The notes under the pieces are model-generated. The model had not been told where the DNA came from. It saw only the letters and a list, made by a program, of their open reading frames with translations, and did not search any database. Position numbers and translations under genes: made by a program. From the NCBI GenBank assembly GCA_963665085.2, contig CAXXXS010000001.1:1240001-1304000 (forward strand): a stretch of DNA of 64,000 nucleotides, read 5' to 3'. Position 1 is the stretch's first letter, and each line of letters starts with the position of its first letter. This document shows positions 61,162 through 64,000 of this stretch, piece after piece. The DNA is from G963665085 sp963665085. GTDB taxonomy: Bacteria; Bacteroidota; Bacteroidia; Bacteroidales; JAAAOM01.

Positions 61162-62676
61162 ATGAAAAAAGAACAAATAAAAAAAATAGAAATTAAATCA
61201 ATTTTACTTGCAAATAGGGGAGAGATAGCAATCCGAATTTCAAAAACGGCAAGAAAAATGGGGATAAAAATATATATGTTTCTTACTCATCAGGAACCGA
61301 ATGCTTATTACCTTGATTTTGCAGATGAAATTATTGATGTTTCTGGGGATACATTTACTAACATTTTTATGAATGTTGAAAAAATTGTTGATCTAGCTGT
61401 TGAAAATAACATAGATGCTATTCATCCGGGCTATGGATTTCTTTCTGAAAATCCATTTCTTCCAAAGGAATGTCAAAATAAAAATATTGTTTTTATTGGC
61501 CCGTCTGATTCGTTAGTTCAGAAAATGGGCAATAAAGGGATTGCCAGAAAAATAGCATCAGAAAATAAAGTTCCGGTTCTTCCCGGGAGCAATGGAAGTA
61601 TTTCTTCATTAACAAAGGCAAAACAAGTTGCAGCAAAGATTGGGTATCCAATAATTATAAAGGCTGTTGCCGGTGGTGGAGGAAAAGGTATGCGAATTGT
61701 AAAAACCGCTAAAGACTTACCATTAATGTATAACATAGCGGTAAATGAAGCAAAGTCTGTTTTTGGCAATGCTTCCGTTTTTATCGAAAAATATGTTGAA
61801 AATCCTCGACATATTGAATTCCAGGTATTGGGTGATATGTCTGGTAATGTTATTCATTTGTATGACAGGGAATGTTCCATCCAAAGAAAACATCAGAAAT
61901 TATTAGAAGAAGCTCCTTCTCCAGCACTTAATGAAGATAAAAGAACTATGATTGGAGAAGATGCTGTGAGACTTTGCAAGGCCGTAGGGTATTATAGTGC
62001 CGGAACTGTTGAGTTTTTGCTGGACGACAAAGGGAACCATTATTTTATGGAGATGAATACACGTGTTCAAGTAGAACATCCTGTTACAGAGGAAATAACA
62101 GGTGTTGATATTATTAAACAACAAATAAGAATTGCACAAGGTGAAGAATTAACTTTAAATCAAAAAGATATTTCGGTTCATGGGTGTGCTATCGAATTTA
62201 GGATTAATGCAGAAGATGTCCAGTCTGAATTTTCTCCTTCTACAGGAATTATTGATAAAATAGAAATAAAAGAAAGCAAGGATATTCGTTTTGATAGTGG
62301 TTTTATTTCTGGTAAAGTAATACCGTCTTGTTTTGATTCATTGATTGCCAAACTTATTGTGAGGGCAGAAAACAGAGAAGAATTAATTAAGAAAGCATAT
62401 AAGGCGATTAAAGATGTCCATATTAAAGGCATAAAAACAACCCTACCTTTTTTTAAAATGGTATTGCAAAACGAAGTTTTTCGATTAGGTGAATACAGCA
62501 CCTCTTTTATAGAAAAAGAGCTTAGTAAAAATTATTATCAGGAAGATGATGAATTTCTAGCAGCAGTTTCACTTGCTATGAATGCATACTTAAAAGAGCT
62601 TCGGTCTATTGATTCTGACAATAAAAGCGAAAAGAAAATCAGTCCCTGGGTACTTAGTAAATATTTTTCGAAATAA
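61162..62676 (+). CDS. Biotin carboxylase subunit of acyl-CoA carboxylase
   Basis: The 504-residue ATP-grasp enzyme carboxylates biotin using ATP and bicarbonate. Motifs are ILLANRGEIAIRI at the N-terminus, IHPGYGFLSENP, the glycine-rich ATP loop AVAGGGGKGMRIV and MNTRVQVEHPVTEEITGVDI. I use the ATG at 61162; a TTG nine codons upstream would add an unlikely tail and overlap little. Residues after 450 form the biotin carboxylase C-terminal domain. It follows the carboxyltransferase by 32 bp. Confidence 0.94.
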   Translation: MKKEQIKKIEIKSILLANRGEIAIRISKTARKMGIKIYMFLTHQEPNAYYLDFADEIIDVSGDTFTNIFMNVEKIVDLAVENNIDAIHPGYGFLSENPFLPKECQNKNIVFIGPSDSLVQKMGNKGIARKIASENKVPVLPGSNGSISSLTKAKQVAAKIGYPIIIKAVAGGGGKGMRIVKTAKDLPLMYNIAVNEAKSVFGNASVFIEKYVENPRHIEFQVLGDMSGNVIHLYDRECSIQRKHQKLLEEAPSPALNEDKRTMIGEDAVRLCKAVGYYSAGTVEFLLDDKGNHYFMEMNTRVQVEHPVTEEITGVDIIKQQIRIAQGEELTLNQKDISVHGCAIEFRINAEDVQSEFSPSTGIIDKIEIKESKDIRFDSGFISGKVIPSCFDSLIAKLIVRAENREELIKKAYKAIKDVHIKGIKTTLPFFKMVLQNEVFRLGEYSTSFIEKELSKNYYQEDDEFLAAVSLAMNAYLKELRSIDSDNKSEKKISPWVLSKYFSK

Positions 62677-62693
62677 TAATTAATTTATCCATT

Positions 62694-63206
62694 ATGAAAA
62701 ATTCAGCATCAAAATTTATTGTTTCAGGAGAGGAAAAAATAACTGTTTATGTTAAAAATGATAAGATTTACAAGGTAGGTAGAAAGCGACATGAAATTGA
62801 GATTGAGCAGCAAGTAAATGATGAATATATTATAGGAATTGATGGGAAAAAGCACTTAGGAGAATTATTTTGTTTAAAACAAAATCAATGTGTAGTAATA
62901 ATTAATGGAAATACTTACAATCTAACAATAGAGACAGAACTTGCACATAAAAGATCAAAAAAGATTAACACAGGAGAGGGATTGAAAATGATTAATCTCA
63001 CCGCTCCACTACCCGGAGTTGTTTCGGATATTTTTGTTGGACAAAATCAAAAGGTAAATAAAGACGAACCACTTTTTACACTTGAAGCAATGAAAATGCA
63101 AAATGAGATAAAAAGCCCGGTAAAGGGAATCGTAAAAAAGTTGTTAGTTAATCCTGGCGACAGTGTTTCAAAAGATCAATTTGTACTTGAGATAGAAAAT
63201 GTCTAG
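62694..63206 (+). CDS. Biotin carboxyl carrier protein
   Basis: The 170-residue protein has a long N-terminal region (about 95 residues) before a C-terminal biotinyl domain (about 96-170: NLTAPLPGVVSDIFVGQNQ; EPLFTLEAMKMQNEIKSPVK). Lys134 in EAMKMQ is the biotinylation site. It shuttles carboxybiotin between the biotin carboxylase and carboxyltransferase encoded just upstream. Its stop codon overlaps the next gene by eight bases. Confidence 0.93.
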   Translation: MKNSASKFIVSGEEKITVYVKNDKIYKVGRKRHEIEIEQQVNDEYIIGIDGKKHLGELFCLKQNQCVVIINGNTYNLTIETELAHKRSKKINTGEGLKMINLTAPLPGVVSDIFVGQNQKVNKDEPLFTLEAMKMQNEIKSPVKGIVKKLLVNPGDSVSKDQFVLEIENV

Positions 63207-63405
63207 TTTGATGGGGATTAATAAAGATAAATATCAACCAAAAATATGCCCACGATGCGGTCAGTCATTTATCTGTTATTGCTCTGTTGATTGTTGGTGT
63301 TTTGAAATCTCTATTCCTGAAAAACTAAATGAGTACTTGGAGAATAATTATGAAAGTTGTCTATGTGAAAATTGTATTCGTGAACTAAAAGAAGAATTAG
63401 TGTGA
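63199..63405 (+). CDS. Cysteine-rich CWC-family small protein
   Basis: The 68-residue protein holds ten cysteines. ICPRCGQSFICYCSVDCWCF matches the cysteine-rich CWC family (PF14375), and CLCENC follows near the C-terminus. The pattern suggests zinc or iron-sulfur binding. It begins inside the end of the biotin carrier gene, so translation is coupled. Function unknown. Confidence 0.85.
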   Translation: MSSLMGINKDKYQPKICPRCGQSFICYCSVDCWCFEISIPEKLNEYLENNYESCLCENCIRELKEELV

Positions 63406-63423
63406 AACAAAAAAAATATTAAT

Positions 63424-63924
63424 ATGGATATTCCTCAATCATCAGAGAAAAAATTATACGACGGAAAACCAGCTCCGCTTTTATGTTGGGATATTTTTTC
63501 GGATTATTTAGCAAGACAGAGAAGTAGAGAAAATGATATAATTTTTATAAGTAATTTTTTAAAAGATAAATTTTGTCCTACTTTGAGCAATTGGAAAAAT
63601 CGTATTAAGAACACCGATGCTGTCGTTATTACTTCTGTAGGGCAGATTATAGAATGGGTAAGTTCAGGTTTTTTTACGATGACTGGTTATACAAAAGATG
63701 AAGCATTAAATAAAAAACCTTCCTTTTTACAAGGAGAAAAAACTAATATTCTTCAAAAACAAGAAATAAAGGATAAGCTTTTTTATTCAAAACAGGTAGA
63801 TGAAAATTTAATTAATTATAAAAAAAGTGGAAAAGAATATTTATGTCACATTGAAGTAGAACCTGTCTTCGATAAAAAGAAAAAGTTGATAAACTTTATT
63901 GCTTTTGAAAAAGAAGTAATATGA
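63424..63924 (+). CDS. PAS-domain protein (LOV-like, cysteine absent)
   Basis: The 166-residue protein consists of a short helical N-terminus and one PAS domain (about 65-166). The segment TDAVVITSVGQIIEWVSSGF plus FTMTGYTKDEAL and KPSFLQGEKTN follow the LOV pattern, but the GxNCRFLQ cysteine that binds flavin is not there: the site reads KKPSFLQ. No output domain follows, so it might sense through partners. It ends the metE/carboxylase gene run and overlaps a tiny frame by four bases. Confidence 0.75.
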   Translation: MDIPQSSEKKLYDGKPAPLLCWDIFSDYLARQRSRENDIIFISNFLKDKFCPTLSNWKNRIKNTDAVVITSVGQIIEWVSSGFFTMTGYTKDEALNKKPSFLQGEKTNILQKQEIKDKLFYSKQVDENLINYKKSGKEYLCHIEVEPVFDKKKKLINFIAFEKEVI

Positions 63925-63986
63925 ATTATCGGTTTAAAAGAAGATTTTTTCTATTTATTGTAAAATCACTTTTTTTCAAGTTATAA
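63921..63986 (+). CDS. Possible 21-residue basic hydrophobic peptide
   Basis: An ATGA overlap with the PAS gene opens MNYRFKRRFFLFIVKSLFFK, ending in one more Leu before TAA at 63984. The peptide is basic and hydrophobic, like small membrane proteins. The overlap suggests coupling, but so short a frame could be chance. No independent evidence. Confidence 0.2.
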   Translation: MNYRFKRRFFLFIVKSLFFKL

Positions 63987-64000
63987 ATAATGGTTGTAAC

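Overview
The window is AT-rich (roughly two thirds A+T by eye) and has the hallmarks of a Bacteroidota chromosome. It carries a SusC/SusD pair, a DUF4494 gene, a DUF5690 transporter, and promoters of the TTG / TAnnTTTG type instead of -35/-10 boxes. Shine-Dalgarno sequences are nearly absent. Anaerobic ribonucleotide reductase (NrdD/NrdG) and B12 riboswitches point to a free-living anaerobe or facultative anaerobe, plausibly a Bacteroidales/Marinilabiliales relative (inference). No phage, insertion sequence, rRNA or CRISPR array was seen. One tRNA gene (Asn, GTT) is present.

Layout. 1-5 kb: the end of a GH2 glycosidase, an outer-membrane barrel, a ThiF-like protein lacking its usual cysteines, a TPR/SpoIIE-type phosphatase and peptidase E. 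5.3-10.9 kb (minus strand): Nudix hydrolase, carB and a Tat-exported Gfo/Idh/MocA protein. 11.1-17 kb: argR-argG-argH, a degenerate glutamate-5-kinase paralogue, proB and proA. 17-25 kb: citrate synthase, gltB-gltD and tRNA-Asn. 25-27 kb: DUF4494, an unknown secreted protein and an orphan PhoB-type response regulator. 27.3-44.8 kb: a phosphonate/phosphate acquisition locus. 44.8-51.6 kb: a PfkB kinase, two small unknown proteins, an OlsF-like acyltransferase with a class IV aminotransferase and LhgO, and a barrel protein. 51.8-64 kb: B12-riboswitch-controlled nrdD-nrdG, then B12-riboswitch-controlled metE followed by a same-strand run holding an AspT/YidE-type transporter, an acyl-CoA carboxylase (CT, BC, BCCP), a CWC protein and a PAS protein.

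How the genes work together. The arginine/proline block appears to be controlled by ArgR. A perfect ARG box abuts the argR start codon, and a helically phased pair of ARG-like boxes lies upstream of carB, which supplies carbamoyl phosphate for arginine. gltBD is preceded by an apparent classical attenuator: an Asn-rich 18-codon leader peptide, an antiterminator and a terminator. The 27-45 kb locus joins phosphonate degradation (PhnW, PhnX, a PbfA-like lyase, an HpnZ-type dehydrogenase, a saccharopine-dehydrogenase-like enzyme of unknown role) with two secreted metallophosphatases, a SusCD importer and a DUF5690 permease. Three separate promoters in this locus share a previously unannotated, 11-bp-phased direct-repeat element that looks like a Bacteroidota Pho box, each with its last half-site exactly 15 bp from the TAG-type -7 box. 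A second array, six CYAATCA heptamers alternating at 21/22 bp, lies upstream of susC. This Pho-box-linked phosphonate/SusCD/DUF5690 locus is the best candidate for an undescribed system in the window.
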